NCBI GenBank assembly: GCA_020632655.1
Contig: JACKFD010000002.1
Coordinates: 310,001-374,000 of the forward strand
DNA: 64,000 nt
Reading direction: 5' to 3'
From: Spirochaetaceae bacterium
GTDB taxonomy: Bacteria > Myxococcota_A > UBA9160 > UBA4427
A program made the position numbers and the translations under genes. Each line of letters starts with the position of its first letter. Position 1 is the first letter of the stretch. The notes beneath the pieces were generated by a model. The model searched no databases. It saw nothing but the letters and a program-made list of their open reading frames with translations, and had not been told where the DNA came from. Of this stretch, positions 1 to 9,261 are shown piece by piece.

Positions 1-1
1 C

Positions 2-145
2 GAGGACGGCGGGCGTTATTTCGCGTCGTTGACCGACGCGTGGGTGCGATGCGCCTACGGCCAGATCGAGCCCGATCCGGCGTTGTCGGATGGGCTCTGC
101 GGCGAGTGGTCGCGTTGGTTCGCGCCGGGAGGGGGCGATGCGTAG
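2..145 (+). CDS. C-terminal end of a DUF4129-like protein (partial)
   Basis: The window opens inside an open frame that reads 47 residues (starting EDGGRYFASLTDAW) to a TAG stop. The next gene starts 8 bases before this stop, so the two are translationally coupled. No domain can be assigned from so short a tail. In the common bacterial operon DUF4129-DUF4350-MoxR-DUF58, the gene at this place encodes a membrane protein with a C-terminal DUF4129 domain, and the remaining three genes follow here in that order. The identity is therefore inferred from context only. Confidence 0.5.
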   Translation, partial: EDGGRYFASLTDAWVRCAYGQIEPDPALSDGLCGEWSRWFAPGGGDA

Positions 146-1451
146 TCGGCGGATCACCCTCGGCGTGCTCGGCGGCATCCTGGTCGGCCTGCTCGTCTGG
201 CTGCGCTGGGGGATCGAGTGGGAGGAGCGGGAGGTCGATCGGGGCTATGGCGAGGAGGCGCTGCGCAACGACTTCCTCGCCGCCGAGCGCTTCCTGCGCA
301 AGCAGGGCATCGAGACCGAGACCGCGACCGGCATGGCCCGGCTCGACGCCCTGCCGCCCACGAGCGACATGCTGCTGCTGTCGGCCTCGCGCGTGTCCTT
401 GAGCGAGCGCCGTCGGCAGGCGCTGCTCGCCTGGGTCCTCGACGGGGGGCGGCTCTTCGTCGTGGCCGAGTCCGTCTTCGACGCCGAGCGTGGGGCGAGC
501 GACGACGCCCTGCTCGACGCGATCGGGCTCTTCCGGGTGCCGCGCGACGACACCGACGACGACACCGACGACGACACCGACGACGAAGGCGAGGACGCAG
601 TCGTGGACGAGGTCGATCAAGCGGGCGAGGACGATGGGGGCGACTTCGAGGATGAAGCCGAGGTCGAGTCGGTCGGCGAGGCCCCGGCGCCGGGCGAGGA
701 GCGTGAGGAGGGGGGCGCGAAGACGCTCGGTGAAGCGCTCGCCGTGCGCGCCGAGCCAGCCCGATGCGTAGAGGACCCCGCACAGCTCTCGATCCTCGCG
801 AGCGCGTCGCACGGCGATCTCCGGCTCGAGCTCGCGTCGCCGGACGAGCTCGTCGCGGACGAGCCCGAGGTGGTGCGGAGCGTCTTCTCGGACGACCGGC
901 AGATCGCGATCCTGCCGGTCGGGCGGGGGCGACTCGTCGCCGTGACCTCGATCGTCCCCTTCCGCAACGGGCGCATCCATTGCCACGATCACGCCTTCTT
1001 CCTCTACGTCGCGGCCGAGGGCGTCGACAAGGTCTGGCTGCTCCACGATCCCGAGGTCCCTTCGCTCTCCGAGCTCGTGCTGCAGGCGATGCCCGTGACG
1101 ACCCTCGGGCTGCTCGCGCTGGTCGGTCTCCTCGCGGCGAGCCGGTCCTTGCGCTTCGGGGTGCCGGACGCGCTGCCCGAGGCGGGCCGGCGCCGGCTGC
1201 GGGAGCATCTCGAGGCCAGTGCCCGCTTCCACCGTCGCAAGGGCGGCTTCGCCACGCTGCATCGTTCTCTGCTCGTCGATCTCCTGCGGGCCCCCGCGGC
1301 GGCTACGGAGTCGACGCGGGCGCGCTGGGCGTCTCGAGCGGGCGTCGAGGCCGAGCAGGCGCGGCTCGCCTTCTCGGAGGCGGTGCCCTGGACACGACGC
1401 GAGATCGTCGCGCGGGTGCGCGCGATGGCCCGCTTGAGGAGGACGAGATGA
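138..1451 (+). CDS. DUF4350 domain membrane protein
   Basis: A 437-residue protein. The start ATG was chosen because GGGAGGGGG lies just upstream and because an N-terminal membrane segment (about residues 7-23) follows at once. A DUF4350-type soluble domain starts near residue 45 (a region like YGEEALRNDFLAAERFL). A second hydrophobic segment lies near residues 315-340 and is followed by a basic cytoplasmic tail. Between about residues 136 and 190 there is a strongly acidic low-complexity insert made from repeats of DDTD. The stop codon overlaps the MoxR start (ATGA). Members of this family occur with MoxR ATPases and DUF58 proteins; the role is unknown but probably envelope- or chaperone-related. 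A frame-shifted acidic repeat is not seen: the frame stays open throughout. Confidence 0.85.
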   Translation: MRSRRITLGVLGGILVGLLVWLRWGIEWEEREVDRGYGEEALRNDFLAAERFLRKQGIETETATGMARLDALPPTSDMLLLSASRVSLSERRRQALLAWVLDGGRLFVVAESVFDAERGASDDALLDAIGLFRVPRDDTDDDTDDDTDDEGEDAVVDEVDQAGEDDGGDFEDEAEVESVGEAPAPGEEREEGGAKTLGEALAVRAEPARCVEDPAQLSILASASHGDLRLELASPDELVADEPEVVRSVFSDDRQIAILPVGRGRLVAVTSIVPFRNGRIHCHDHAFFLYVAAEGVDKVWLLHDPEVPSLSELVLQAMPVTTLGLLALVGLLAASRSLRFGVPDALPEAGRRRLREHLEASARFHRRKGGFATLHRSLLVDLLRAPAAATESTRARWASRAGVEAEQARLAFSEAVPWTRREIVARVRAMARLRRTR

Positions 1452-2431
1452 ACGGGGTGCTGTCGCCGACGGACGAGGTGATTGCTGCTCGCGATCGGAT
1501 CCGCAGCGTGCGGGAGGAGATCGCCAAGGCCGTGATCGGACAAGCGGTGGTCGTCGATCACCTCCTGGTCGGGCTGCTCGCCGGGGGGCACGTGCTGATC
1601 GAGGGGGTTCCGGGTCTCGGCAAGACCTTGATGGTGCGTGCGCTGGCCCGGACCTTCGGCGGCCGCTTCGCGCGCGTGCAGTTCACGCCCGACCTCATGC
1701 CGAGCGACGTGACGGGGCACGAGCTCTTCGATTCGACGACGGGCGGCTTCACCTTCCGCAAGGGGCCCGCCTTCACGAACCTCCTGCTGGCGGACGAGAT
1801 CAACCGGTCGCCGGCCAAGACCCAGGCTGCGCTGCTCGAGGTCATGCAGGAGCGACAGGTCACGACCGAGGGGCGTGCGCTGCCGCTCGATCGACCCTTC
1901 ATGGTGATGGCGACGCAGAACCCCTTCGAGCAGGAGGGGACCTATCCGTTGCCCGAGTCGGAGCTCGACCGCTTCCTGATGAAGGTGCTCGTCGGCTATC
2001 CGGACGAGGAGGACGAGGCGAGGCTGCTCCGGCTCGTGACGGAGGGGCGGGTCGGGAGCGACTTCGTGCTCGAGCACGTAGCGCAGGTGCTCACGGTCGA
2101 GGACGTGCTCGCGCTGCAGCGGGTGACCGCGGGGCTGCGGGTCGATCCGGCCGTGCACGCCTACGCCGTGCGGATCGCCCGGGCGACGCGTGATCGCGTC
2201 GGGATCGCCCACGGCGCCGGTCCGCGCGCGACGATCTCGCTGATCCGGGCCGCTAAGGGCAGGGCACTCCTCGAAGGCAACGCCTTCGTCACGCCCGACG
2301 ACGTCAAGCGCATGGCCCCGGCCGTGCTGCGCCATCGCATCGCCCTCGCCGCGGATCTCGAGATCGAGGGTGCGCCGGTCGACGAGGTGATCGCGGCGCT
2401 GCTCGAGGACGTCGAGGCCCCGCGGCTTTGA
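1448..2431 (+). CDS. MoxR family AAA+ ATPase
   Basis: A 327-residue AAA+ ATPase of the MoxR type. Walker A is GVPGLGKT at residues 53-60, Walker B is LLLADEIN at about 110-118, and the characteristic MoxR stretch ATQNPFEQEGTYPLPESELD follows, with an arginine-rich lid domain near the C terminus. The start ATG overlaps the DUF4350 stop by four bases. MoxR ATPases work as chaperones that insert cofactors or remodel partner proteins, normally together with von Willebrand or DUF58 proteins encoded next door, as here. The longer reading frame that runs upstream of this start is only a shadow of the DUF4350 gene. Confidence 0.95.
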   Translation: MNGVLSPTDEVIAARDRIRSVREEIAKAVIGQAVVVDHLLVGLLAGGHVLIEGVPGLGKTLMVRALARTFGGRFARVQFTPDLMPSDVTGHELFDSTTGGFTFRKGPAFTNLLLADEINRSPAKTQAALLEVMQERQVTTEGRALPLDRPFMVMATQNPFEQEGTYPLPESELDRFLMKVLVGYPDEEDEARLLRLVTEGRVGSDFVLEHVAQVLTVEDVLALQRVTAGLRVDPAVHAYAVRIARATRDRVGIAHGAGPRATISLIRAAKGRALLEGNAFVTPDDVKRMAPAVLRHRIALAADLEIEGAPVDEVIAALLEDVEAPRL

Positions 2432-3786
2432 AGACGACGCAGTGTCGGCCGAGCGATCGCATGCTCCTCGTCGCCGTCGGGCTCGTCGCCGTCGCCGCCG
2501 CACTCGAGACGGCGGCGCTCCTGCGCGGCGAGGCGTGGCGGCCGCTCGGGTCGCTCGACCCGATGACGGTCGTGGGCGGGCTCGCCGTGTTGCTGGCGGT
2601 GGCGGCCGGAATCGACCGCCTGGGGCTGCGTCGTCTGCCCGCGCCGCAGGTCGTACGCGTGCTGCCGCGGAGCCTCGCGCTCGAGGCCTGGTGCGATGTC
2701 GGTCTCGAGCTCCGACACGCAGCCGCGCTCGGAGGGGGCGCCCGGCTCGTCGACGGCTTTCCCCGGCCCGCCGAGGTCGAGGCGCTGCCGATCCCGCTCT
2801 CGGGCGGTGCCGAGGGACGCGAACGCGTGCGCTACCGCATCCGCCCGCTGGCGCGGGGCGACGTGTGCTTCGAGCAGCCCTCGCTGTCGGCGTCGTCACC
2901 CTGGGGCCTCTGGCGCTACGTAGCAAGGGTCGGCGTCGCCGAGCGCCATCGCGTCCTGCCGAACTTCGCCGCGATGGCCCGTTTCGACGCGCTGCTCTCG
3001 GAGGCGCGCATCCGCGAGGTCGGCATCAAGCGTCACCAGCGCCGCGGCGAGGGGCTCGAGTTCCACGAGCTCCGCGAATACCGACCGGGCGATCCGATCC
3101 GGCGGATCGACTGGAAGGCGACGGCACGCAAGCGGGCCTTGATCGCGCGCGAGTACGAGCAGGAGCGGGACCAGCGCCTCGTCTTCCTGCTCGATTGCAG
3201 TCGCCGCATGCGCGCCAAGGACGACGAGCTCTCGCATTTCGATCACTGTCTGAATGCGATGATCCTGCTCTCGCACGTGGCGCTCCGGGGCGGGGATGCC
3301 GTCGGCTTGATGAGCCTCGGCGAGGAGCGGCGCTGGCTCTCGCCTTCGAAGGGCACGGCGACCATGAGCCGACTGCTGCGGACGGTCTACGACCTCGAGC
3401 CGACGACCCTCGGCATCGACTTCCGGGGGGCGGCGGAGGAGCTGTGTCGGCGCCAGCGTCGGCGGGCGATGGTGATCGTGCTGACCCATCTCCAGGAGGA
3501 GGACCTCGAGGATCTGCTGCCGGCCGTGCGTCTGCTGCGCCGGACGCATTACGTGCAGGTCGTCGATCTGCGCCAGGCCGAGCTCGATGGCCTCCTGGCG
3601 AACGATCCGGCGACCGTCGCCGACGCCTTCGCCACGATGGGCGCCTGGCGGCACGACCTCGAACGTCGGCGGGTGCACGAGCGGTTGCGCGGCGCGGGTC
3701 TGCGTCCCCTCGACGTGCGGCCCGACCAGCTCGGCTCTGCGATCGTCAACCGTTACTACGAGGTCAAGCAGGGGGGGCAGCTCTGA
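2428..3786 (+). CDS. DUF58 domain protein (MoxR partner)
   Basis: A 452-residue DUF58 protein. Two hydrophobic segments lie in the first 60 residues. The family's hallmark GLEFHELREYRPGDPIRRID followed by WKATAR is found around residues 210-235, and a von Willebrand A-like fold follows, beginning with LVFLLDCSRRM. The likely start is TTG at 2428, which overlaps the MoxR stop as TTGA; an in-frame ATG at 2461 is the alternative. It is the last gene of the coupled operon. DUF58 proteins are thought to be targets or co-factors of MoxR ATPases, and their substrates are generally unknown. Confidence 0.9.
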   Translation: MKTTQCRPSDRMLLVAVGLVAVAAALETAALLRGEAWRPLGSLDPMTVVGGLAVLLAVAAGIDRLGLRRLPAPQVVRVLPRSLALEAWCDVGLELRHAAALGGGARLVDGFPRPAEVEALPIPLSGGAEGRERVRYRIRPLARGDVCFEQPSLSASSPWGLWRYVARVGVAERHRVLPNFAAMARFDALLSEARIREVGIKRHQRRGEGLEFHELREYRPGDPIRRIDWKATARKRALIAREYEQERDQRLVFLLDCSRRMRAKDDELSHFDHCLNAMILLSHVALRGGDAVGLMSLGEERRWLSPSKGTATMSRLLRTVYDLEPTTLGIDFRGAAEELCRRQRRRAMVIVLTHLQEEDLEDLLPAVRLLRRTHYVQVVDLRQAELDGLLANDPATVADAFATMGAWRHDLERRRVHERLRGAGLRPLDVRPDQLGSAIVNRYYEVKQGGQL

Positions 3787-3916
3787 GCGCGGTCGGCGCA
3801 GGCCAGCCGGACGCTCGCCGCGCCGGGATGGCACCCGGCTCCGGCCGCCGGTCGGGTTGCTAGGCTCCCGCTTCGCGCCGTCTCGCCGAGGAGACGGAGT
3901 CGAGGAGGAGCGAGTC

Positions 3917-6115
3917 GTGTCGAAGGTCCGTCGCCCTACGATCTGTCGCGCCTGTCATGCGGGCTGCAGCGTCGTCGTCGAGATCGAGGACGGTCGCCCC
4001 GTCTCGGTCCAGGGCGATCCGGACAGCCCCCTCTACCGGGGCTTCTGTTGCGTGAAGGGGCGCAACATGGCCGCCGTGCAGCAGAGCCCGCGGCGGCTGC
4101 TCCACTCGCAGAAGCGCGGCGCCGACGGGCGGCACGCGCCGATCCCGGTCGAGCAGGCGATGGACGAGATCGCCGAGCGCTTGCGGCGGATCGTCGACGA
4201 GCACGGGCCGCGGTCGCTCGCGACCTACTCGGGGACGATGGCGACGAATGCGGGGGCGGCGAACGGGGCGGTCACCTCGGCCTTCCTCAAGGCCATGGGC
4301 TCGCGCATGGGCTTCAACTCGAACACGATCGACCAGCCCGGGAAGATGGTCGCGGCGGCCCTCTGCGGACGCTTCATGGCGCCGCCGACGCCGTTCAGCG
4401 AGGCGTCCGTCGTGTTGCTCGTCGGATGCAATCCGCTGGTCGCGATGTCCGGGGGCATCCCGCATACGAACCCGGGACGCACGCTGACGGACGCCCTGCG
4501 TCGCGGCCTCCGGCTCCTCGTGATCGATCCGCGAAGGAGCGAGACGGCGCGCCGCGCGCATCTGCACCTGCAGCCGCGACCCGGCGAGGACGTCGCGATC
4601 CTCGCGGCCCTCTTGCGGGTGATCCTCGAAGAGGGGCTCGCCGATCGTGCCTTCGTCGAGGCGCACGTGTCGGGCGTCGACGCGTTGCGTGCCGCGGTCG
4701 AGCCCTTCACGCCCGAGCGGGTGGCCGTCCGCGCCGACGTCGCGACCGACGATCTCGTACGACTGGCGCGCCTCTTCGCGGGACATGGCCCGGGCGTCGC
4801 GACGGCGGGCACGGGGCCCAACATGTCGGGCCATACGACCCTCGTCGAGTACCTGCTGCTCGCGCTGAACGCGATCTGTGGTCGCTTCCAGCGCTCGGGG
4901 GATCGGGTAGCGGAGCCGCCGTGCCTGCGCGCGCCGCAGGTCTTCAAGGAGCAGGCCATGCCGCCGATGGCCGAGTACGCCTACGGCTTCGGCGAGCGCA
5001 TGCGTGTGCGGGGGCTCGCGAACACGGCGGCGGGGATGCCGACGGCGGCGTTGGCGGACGAGATCCTCGAGCCGGGCCCCGGGCGGGTGCGCGCGCTGAT
5101 CAGCCACGGTGGCAATCCCGTCGCCGCCTGGCCGGATCAGCTCAAGACGATCGAGGCGATGGAGTCCCTCGACCTGCTGGTGCAGATCGATGCGAAGATG
5201 TCCGCGACGGCGCGGCTCGCGGACTACGTGATCGCGGTCAGGCATCCGCTCGAGATGCCGGGCATGACGCTGACGCAGGAATACCTGTCGGACTATGCGG
5301 TCGGCTTCGGTACGACGGCACCCTGGGCGCAGTACACGCCGGCCCTCGTCGAGCCGCCGCCGGGCTCGGACGTGATCGACGACTGGCGGTTCTTCTACGG
5401 TCTGGCCCAGCGTCTCGGCGTGCAGCTCGTGATCAAGCCGGTCTCGTTCTCCGGGACCGTACGCGTGCCCGGCCAGACGATGGACATGATCGAGGAGCCT
5501 ACGACCGACGCGCTCTTCGACATGGTGACGCGGGGGTCCCGGGTGCCGCTCGACGAGGTGCGGCGGCATCCAGCGGGCGCCGTCTTCGACGATCCGCCGG
5601 TCTTCGTGGCGCCGAAGGACGAAGGCGCCTCGGGGCGTCTCGACGTCGGCAACGACGTGATGATGGCGGAGCTCGGGCGCGTCGCGCAGGAAGAGACGAC
5701 GCCCGTCGCCGACGCCGCGCATCCCTTCCGGCTGGTCTCCCGTCGCCAGCCGAACGTGCTCAACTCCGTGGGCTGCGACGAGCCCGGTCAGCTCGGCGGG
5801 CGTACGACGAACCCGGCGCATCTGCATCCCGACGACCTCGCGGCACTCGGGCTCGCCGAGGGCGATCTCGTCGAGATCCGGTCCGGGCGGGCGGGGATCC
5901 TGGGCGTCGTGGCGGCGGACGCGACGCTGCGCCGGGGGCTCGTGTCGATGACCCATAGCTGGGGCGACGGGCCGTCGCGCGACGGCGAGGTCCGCGAGAT
6001 CGGCGCGAATACCGGGCGGCTCTCCGCCGTCGACGTCGACTACGAGCGCTTCACGGGGCTGCCGCGTATGAGCAACATCCCCGTCGACGTCCGGCCCCTG
6101 GCGCGTCCGAGCTAG
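3917..6115 (+). CDS. Molybdopterin-dependent oxidoreductase (single subunit)
   Basis: A 732-residue enzyme of the bis-molybdopterin guanine dinucleotide family (formate dehydrogenase/DMSO reductase-like). The N terminus has a [4Fe-4S] motif with cysteines at residues 10, 13, 17 and 44/45 (CRACHAGC, then CCVKG). The central molybdopterin domain and the C-terminal dinucleotide-binding domain (region LVSRRQPNVLNS to LVEIRSGRAG) are present. The GTG start was chosen for the GAGGAG sequence 6-7 bases upstream; a reading frame running further upstream overlaps DUF58 and is not real. There is no twin-arginine signal, so it is probably cytoplasmic. No electron-transfer subunit lies next to it. The substrate cannot be read from sequence. 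Its stop overlaps the convergent CoA transferase stop. Confidence 0.9.
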   Translation: MSKVRRPTICRACHAGCSVVVEIEDGRPVSVQGDPDSPLYRGFCCVKGRNMAAVQQSPRRLLHSQKRGADGRHAPIPVEQAMDEIAERLRRIVDEHGPRSLATYSGTMATNAGAANGAVTSAFLKAMGSRMGFNSNTIDQPGKMVAAALCGRFMAPPTPFSEASVVLLVGCNPLVAMSGGIPHTNPGRTLTDALRRGLRLLVIDPRRSETARRAHLHLQPRPGEDVAILAALLRVILEEGLADRAFVEAHVSGVDALRAAVEPFTPERVAVRADVATDDLVRLARLFAGHGPGVATAGTGPNMSGHTTLVEYLLLALNAICGRFQRSGDRVAEPPCLRAPQVFKEQAMPPMAEYAYGFGERMRVRGLANTAAGMPTAALADEILEPGPGRVRALISHGGNPVAAWPDQLKTIEAMESLDLLVQIDAKMSATARLADYVIAVRHPLEMPGMTLTQEYLSDYAVGFGTTAPWAQYTPALVEPPPGSDVIDDWRFFYGLAQRLGVQLVIKPVSFSGTVRVPGQTMDMIEEPTTDALFDMVTRGSRVPLDEVRRHPAGAVFDDPPVFVAPKDEGASGRLDVGNDVMMAELGRVAQEETTPVADAAHPFRLVSRRQPNVLNSVGCDEPGQLGGRTTNPAHLHPDDLAALGLAEGDLVEIRSGRAGILGVVAADATLRRGLVSMTHSWGDGPSRDGEVREIGANTGRLSAVDVDYERFTGLPRMSNIPVDVRPLARPS

Positions 6116-7326
6116 ATCGCTTCCTTCTCGCGCAGCGCCGTGATCCGATCGAAGTCCCAGCCGAGCACGTCCATCAGCACGAGCTCCGTGTCCTGGCCGA
6201 GCTCCGGCGCGGGCTTGCGGACGGAGCCCGGGGTCTCCGATAGGCCGACGGGCACGCCCACCATCTTCGTCGGGCCGTGCTGGGGATGGTCGATCTCGAC
6301 GACGTAGTCGTTCGCGACGACCTGTGGATCCTCGGGCAGGTCGTCGACCGAGTTGACGACCGTGTAGATGAAGTCGCCCGGATCCTCCTTGAGCCGACGC
6401 AGCCACGCCTCGCGCGGACGGCGTGCGAAGGCCTCGTCGAGGATCGCGCAGCACTCGGCGCGGTTCGCGGTGCGCGCGCCCATCTCGGCGAAACGCGGGT
6501 CGTCCGCGAGCTCGGGCCGCTCGATCACGCGGCAGAAGTCCGCCCAGTAGCGGTCCGGCTGGAGCATCGCGAAGGCGATCCATTGGTCGTCCGCGCAGCG
6601 GTAGTGGTTCCAGAGCGGATTGCCTGCCTGGTTGCGGAAGCTGCGCGGCATCGCGATCCCGGCCATCAGCTTCATCGAAAGTGAGAGACCCTGCAGGAAG
6701 GCCATCGAGCCGAGATGCGACGTGTCGACCGCCTGCCCGATCCCGAAACGCTCCCGCGCGACGAGCGCGTTCATCACGCCGTAGGCCAGCATGATCGCGC
6801 CCATCTGGTCCGCGATGCCGCCGGCGATCGCGAGCGGCGGCATGTCGGGCTCGCCCGCAGCGTTCATGATGCCCGAGCGCGCGAGGCCGAGATGGTCGAA
6901 GGAAGGCTCGGTCGCCTCGGCGCCCTCGGGCCCGTAGCCCGTCGCACTCGCGTAGATGATGCGCGGATTGCGGGCCTTCAGGCTCTCGTAGTCGAGACCG
7001 AGGCGCGCGGCGACGCCGAGCCGGAAGTTCTGCACGAAGACGTCCGCCTTCTCGGCCAGGGCGAGCACGACCTCGCGGCCCTCGGGCCGCTTGAGATCGA
7101 CGGCGATCGACTCCTTGTTCCGGTTGTTGGCCTCGAAGTACCAGTTGGGCTGATTGCGCGTATCGACGCCGCCGGCGCCGACCAGCCATCGCCCGGGATC
7201 GCCCGTGCCGCGCTGCTCGATCTTGATCACGCGCGCGCCCATGTCGCCGAGCATGGCCGAGCAGACCGAGCCCTGCTGCCAGATGGTCCAGTCGAGGACG
7301 AGGAGGCCTTCGAGGGGCTGGGGCAT
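6112..7326 (-). CDS. CaiB/BaiF family CoA transferase
   Basis: A 404-residue type III CoA transferase, moving CoA between acyl-CoA and free acid. The N terminus (PLEGLLVLDWT... GDMGARVIKIE) and the nucleophile region (GGIADQMGA, with the family's active-site aspartate) are typical. The ATG start was chosen because AAGGAG stands 8 bases upstream. It lies 54 bases downstream of a thiamine-diphosphate lyase on the same strand. The pair resembles formyl-CoA transferase plus oxalyl-CoA decarboxylase, or a 2-hydroxyacyl-CoA lyase pathway, but the substrate is not certain. Its stop codon overlaps the stop of the convergent molybdopterin enzyme (CTAG). Confidence 0.92.
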   Translation of the reverse strand: MPQPLEGLLVLDWTIWQQGSVCSAMLGDMGARVIKIEQRGTGDPGRWLVGAGGVDTRNQPNWYFEANNRNKESIAVDLKRPEGREVVLALAEKADVFVQNFRLGVAARLGLDYESLKARNPRIIYASATGYGPEGAEATEPSFDHLGLARSGIMNAAGEPDMPPLAIAGGIADQMGAIMLAYGVMNALVARERFGIGQAVDTSHLGSMAFLQGLSLSMKLMAGIAMPRSFRNQAGNPLWNHYRCADDQWIAFAMLQPDRYWADFCRVIERPELADDPRFAEMGARTANRAECCAILDEAFARRPREAWLRRLKEDPGDFIYTVVNSVDDLPEDPQVVANDYVVEIDHPQHGPTKMVGVPVGLSETPGSVRKPAPELGQDTELVLMDVLGWDFDRITALREKEAI

Positions 7327-7380
7327 GACTGCGTTCTCCTTCCGATCGCCTTCCGATCGAGCAGGCGGGGACAGCCGCAC

Positions 7381-9021
7381 CTACTGCAGGTAGTTCGAGC
7401 CGGAGATCCGGGTCGCCTTGGGGTCGACCCGCACGTGCACGACGGCCAGTCGGTCCGCTGCGAGCGCGCGCTCGAGGGCCGGGCGGATCTGCTCGGGCCG
7501 GTCGACGTGCTCCGCGTGGCCGTCGACCATCTCGGCGAGCTTGTCGTAGCGGGCGGGCAGGAGGGCTGCGATCGGCGGTGAGCCGGGCGGGAGCATGGCG
7601 TCCTGCAGCATGTGTCCGGCGATGCCCTCGTTGTTCACGACGACGAAGACGGGCTTGGCACCCACACGCGTCGCCGTCTCGACGACCATCGCGGCGGCGC
7701 CGAAGGCGTAGTCGCCGAGGATCCCGATCGAGAGGCGATCCGGCGAGGCGAGCGCCGCGCCGACGACGTAGGGGGCGCCGACGCCCATGCAGCCCGTCGT
7801 GCCCGCGTTGAAGCAGGAGCGGTTCACGTAGGCGGGCATCATGGCGCGCGCGATGCCCATGATCGTCTCGCCCTCGGAGGTCACGATCGCATCCCGCGGC
7901 ACGACGTCGCGCACCTCGGCGACGACGCGGTAGGGGTTGATCGGGATCGAGTCGTCGGTCAGGACCTGACGCGCACTCTCCTCGTTCCGGCGCGCCTTCT
8001 CCTGCAGCGTCGCGAGCCAGCTGCCCCCGGCGCAGCGCAGCCGCCGACCGTCGAGGGCTTCGGCGAGCGCCTCCGCCGCCGCCCGGGCGTCGGCCACGAG
8101 GCCGAGTGCGACCGGGGCGCCCGAGGTCATCTCCTCGGCCGTGACGTCGATCTGCACGATCCGCGCGTCGGGCGCGAAGCGCTTGCCGAGGCCCCAGATC
8201 CAGTTGAAGCGGCCGCCGAACATCACGACGACGTCCGCGCCCCCGATCGCCGTCGAGCGCGCCGCATTCGCGAAGGACGGGTGATCGTCGGGAATCGTGC
8301 CGCGGGCCATCGGCGCGCAGACGTAGGGCAGCCCCATGTCCGCGAGCCTGGCGAGGGCCTCGTGCGCATCGGCCCAGGCGGCGCCCTTGCCGACGAGCAG
8401 GAGCGGTCGCTCCGCGTTCGCGAGGAGATCGGCGACGCGATCGATCGCGTTCGGGTCGGGCTGCGCGGTCGTGAGCTCGGGCGCGGGTCGGATCGGGGCG
8501 GCGTCGGGGTCGATGCGCCGACCCACGACCTCGCCGGGGAAGTCGAGGTAGACGCCGCCCGGGCGACCCTCGAGCGCCTTGCCGACGGCGAGGCGAACCC
8601 ACTCGCCGATCCGTTCCGTCGAGTCGACGCGTCCCGTCCACTTCGCGACGGGCTTGGCGGCCGCGACCTGGTCGAGCTCCTGGAAGGCGCCGAAGCCGGT
8701 CGTCGCGGAGAAGGCCGAGCCGCCCAGCACGACGAGCGGCATGGCGCTCTCGGTCGCGACGTAGAGCGGTGTCAGGCAGTTCGTGACCGCGGGACCCGAG
8801 CCCGCGACGAGCACGCCGGGCTTCTTCTTCTGCCAGCCCCAGGCGGAGGCCATGAAGCCCGCGTTCATCTCGTGTCGACAGCCGACGACCCGCATGCCCT
8901 CGGATTGCCCGCCCGCGAACATCTCGATCATCGGCCCCGCGACGACACCGAAGAGCGTGTCGACGCCCAGGGCCACGAGCTGTCGGGCCGCGATCCGGCC
9001 CCCGTCGATCTGCTGCGTCAT
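7381..9021 (-). CDS. Thiamine diphosphate-dependent lyase/decarboxylase
   Basis: A 546-residue ThDP enzyme of the acetolactate synthase/oxalyl-CoA decarboxylase/2-hydroxyacyl-CoA lyase superfamily. The catalytic glutamate lies in the N-terminal domain (GCRHEMNAGFMA, about residue 50). The central transhydrogenase-like domain spans about 195-330. The ThDP-Mg binding motif GDYAFGAAAM... VVVNNEG is near residues 445-475. The start ATG (MTQQIDGG) fits family length. It is followed closely by a CoA transferase gene, which favours a CoA-thioester substrate such as oxalyl-CoA or a 2-hydroxyacyl-CoA over an acetolactate synthase role; there is no regulatory small subunit nearby. Precise substrate unassigned. 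Confidence 0.88.
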   Translation of the reverse strand: MTQQIDGGRIAARQLVALGVDTLFGVVAGPMIEMFAGGQSEGMRVVGCRHEMNAGFMASAWGWQKKKPGVLVAGSGPAVTNCLTPLYVATESAMPLVVLGGSAFSATTGFGAFQELDQVAAAKPVAKWTGRVDSTERIGEWVRLAVGKALEGRPGGVYLDFPGEVVGRRIDPDAAPIRPAPELTTAQPDPNAIDRVADLLANAERPLLLVGKGAAWADAHEALARLADMGLPYVCAPMARGTIPDDHPSFANAARSTAIGGADVVVMFGGRFNWIWGLGKRFAPDARIVQIDVTAEEMTSGAPVALGLVADARAAAEALAEALDGRRLRCAGGSWLATLQEKARRNEESARQVLTDDSIPINPYRVVAEVRDVVPRDAIVTSEGETIMGIARAMMPAYVNRSCFNAGTTGCMGVGAPYVVGAALASPDRLSIGILGDYAFGAAAMVVETATRVGAKPVFVVVNNEGIAGHMLQDAMLPPGSPPIAALLPARYDKLAEMVDGHAEHVDRPEQIRPALERALAADRLAVVHVRVDPKATRISGSNYLQ

Positions 9022-9261
9022 GCGCGCCTCCCCGGACTCCGCCGCTTCGCCGACCCGAAGACGAGTAGCACGGTCGCGGGGCACATCGGCGACCACGCCG
9101 GTCAGCGCGGACCGGTCCGTCGGAGGCCGTGCGACCCGATCGGACTGCTAAGCTCGGCCGGGTCCGGGCCGGTCGAACGTCGCGTAGCAGGACCCACGGC
9201 GTCGCGTCCGAGCGCTCCGGGCATTTCGCGACGCGCCGCCGCCGAACGGAGGATTCGAGCC

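Noticed and set aside
9022..9261. Possible small gene in the gap between the ThDP lyase and the lipoprotein
   Set aside because: No start with Shine-Dalgarno and no recognisable protein; the stretch is best read as a divergent promoter region.
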